Assembly (NCBI GenBank): GCA_947176715.1
Contig: CAMWRR010000100.1
Coordinates: forward strand, 1-7,029
DNA: 7,029 bases
DNA from: an uncultured Rikenellaceae bacterium
GTDB taxonomy: Bacteria > Bacteroidota > Bacteroidia > Bacteroidales > Rikenellaceae
Direction of reading: 5' to 3'
This document shows, in pieces, positions 6,868-7,029 of the stretch. Every line of letters starts with the position of its first letter. Within the stretch, counting starts at the first letter, position 1. Below the pieces are notes generated by a model. It made no database searches, had not been told where the DNA came from, and was given only the letters and a program-made list of their open reading frames with translations. The position numbers and the translations under genes were made by a program.

Positions 6868-6869
6868 AA
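6847..6869. promoter_or_regulatory. Inverted repeat over the promoter, candidate operator
   Basis: TTTTTGAC (6847-6854) and GTCAAAAA (6862-6869) are perfect 8-bp inverted repeats with a 7-bp spacer, 23 bp in all. The dyad covers the -33 box and most of the promoter spacer. A dimeric repressor bound here would block sigma factor access, as expected for an autoregulated toxin-antitoxin operon. The regulator is unproven. Confidence 0.55.
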
Positions 6870-6931
6870 ATCATATTTTTAATTTGGCATCTCTCTCGTT
6901 CAAAAGGCGCTCCATTGTAAATTTACTTCAC

Positions 6932-7029
6932 TTAACAAGAAGTGTCTACATAGACTTTCTTGACATCATCGAATATCACGCCTCTCAAAAGGGGCTGTGC
7001 CCCCTCGTTTTGGTTACTTTGTCGAGTGA
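6932..7029 (-). CDS. Possible 3' end of an unrecognised gene, partial
   Basis: One minus-strand frame is open from the window edge for 31 codons to a TAA at 6932-6934. Its C-terminal part, RGVIFDDVKKVYVDTSC, looks more like protein than its neighbours in other frames. The distal part overlaps a GC-rich dyad (GGGGC-TGT-GCCCC), which is less gene-like. A plus-strand frame from 6860 also stays open to the edge and looks spurious. I do not recognise a family. The stretch may simply be intergenic. Confidence 0.22.
   Translation of the reverse strand, partial: TRQSNQNEGAQPLLRGVIFDDVKKVYVDTSC

Noticed and set aside
6640..6882. Plus-strand 80-codon frame.
   Set aside because: It lies antisense to the 57-residue vapD partner and its promoter, which have much stronger support.
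6860..7029. Plus-strand frame from an ATG at 6860, open to the window edge.
   Set aside because: It begins inside the vapD-module promoter dyad and its composition is not protein-like. No family is recognised.

Overview
The window looks like a chromosomal piece of a Bacteroidales bacterium, most likely Alistipes or a close relative (inference). The signs are the gene order murC-ftsQ-ftsA-ftsZ, genes of about 60% G+C that use many ATA and TAT codons, start codons without clear Shine-Dalgarno sequences, and one textbook Bacteroidetes promoter (TTTG - 20 nt - TATCTTTG). All convincing genes lie on the minus strand, so the window is transcribed from right to left.

Right edge to 6280: about 100 bases that may hold the 3' end of another minus-strand gene. 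Then comes a compact toxin-antitoxin module: a consensus promoter with a perfect inverted repeat over its -33 element (6836-6869), a 57-codon candidate antitoxin (6631-6804), the Cas2-like ribonuclease VapD (6338-6619), and a perfect 12-bp hairpin terminator (6280-6312). By hand count these two genes are about 44% G+C, well below their neighbours.

6206 to 731: the distal part of the division and cell wall (dcw) cluster. MurC adds L-alanine to UDP-MurNAc. FtsQ is a single-pass divisome protein. FtsA is the actin-like membrane anchor for FtsZ, and FtsZ is the tubulin-like ring GTPase with an unusually long C-terminal linker. Spacing is 4 bp (murC-ftsQ), 106 bp (ftsQ-ftsA) and 29 bp (ftsA-ftsZ), consistent with one operon. 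In many Bacteroidetes murG lies just upstream of murC. Here the VapD module and its terminator occupy that place, so murC-ftsZ appears cut off from the rest of the cluster.

730 to 1: about 730 bases downstream of ftsZ with no supportable gene. They hold two diverged copies of a roughly 40-bp repeat (42-81 and 657-696), each carrying a short hairpin. One stem base pair differs between copies by a compensatory double change, so the element is probably conserved for structure rather than coding. Further hairpins lie at 117-141 and 224-237. No wholly new system is evident. The points most worth following are the VapD module placed inside the dcw cluster, its promoter dyad, and the structured repeat family.
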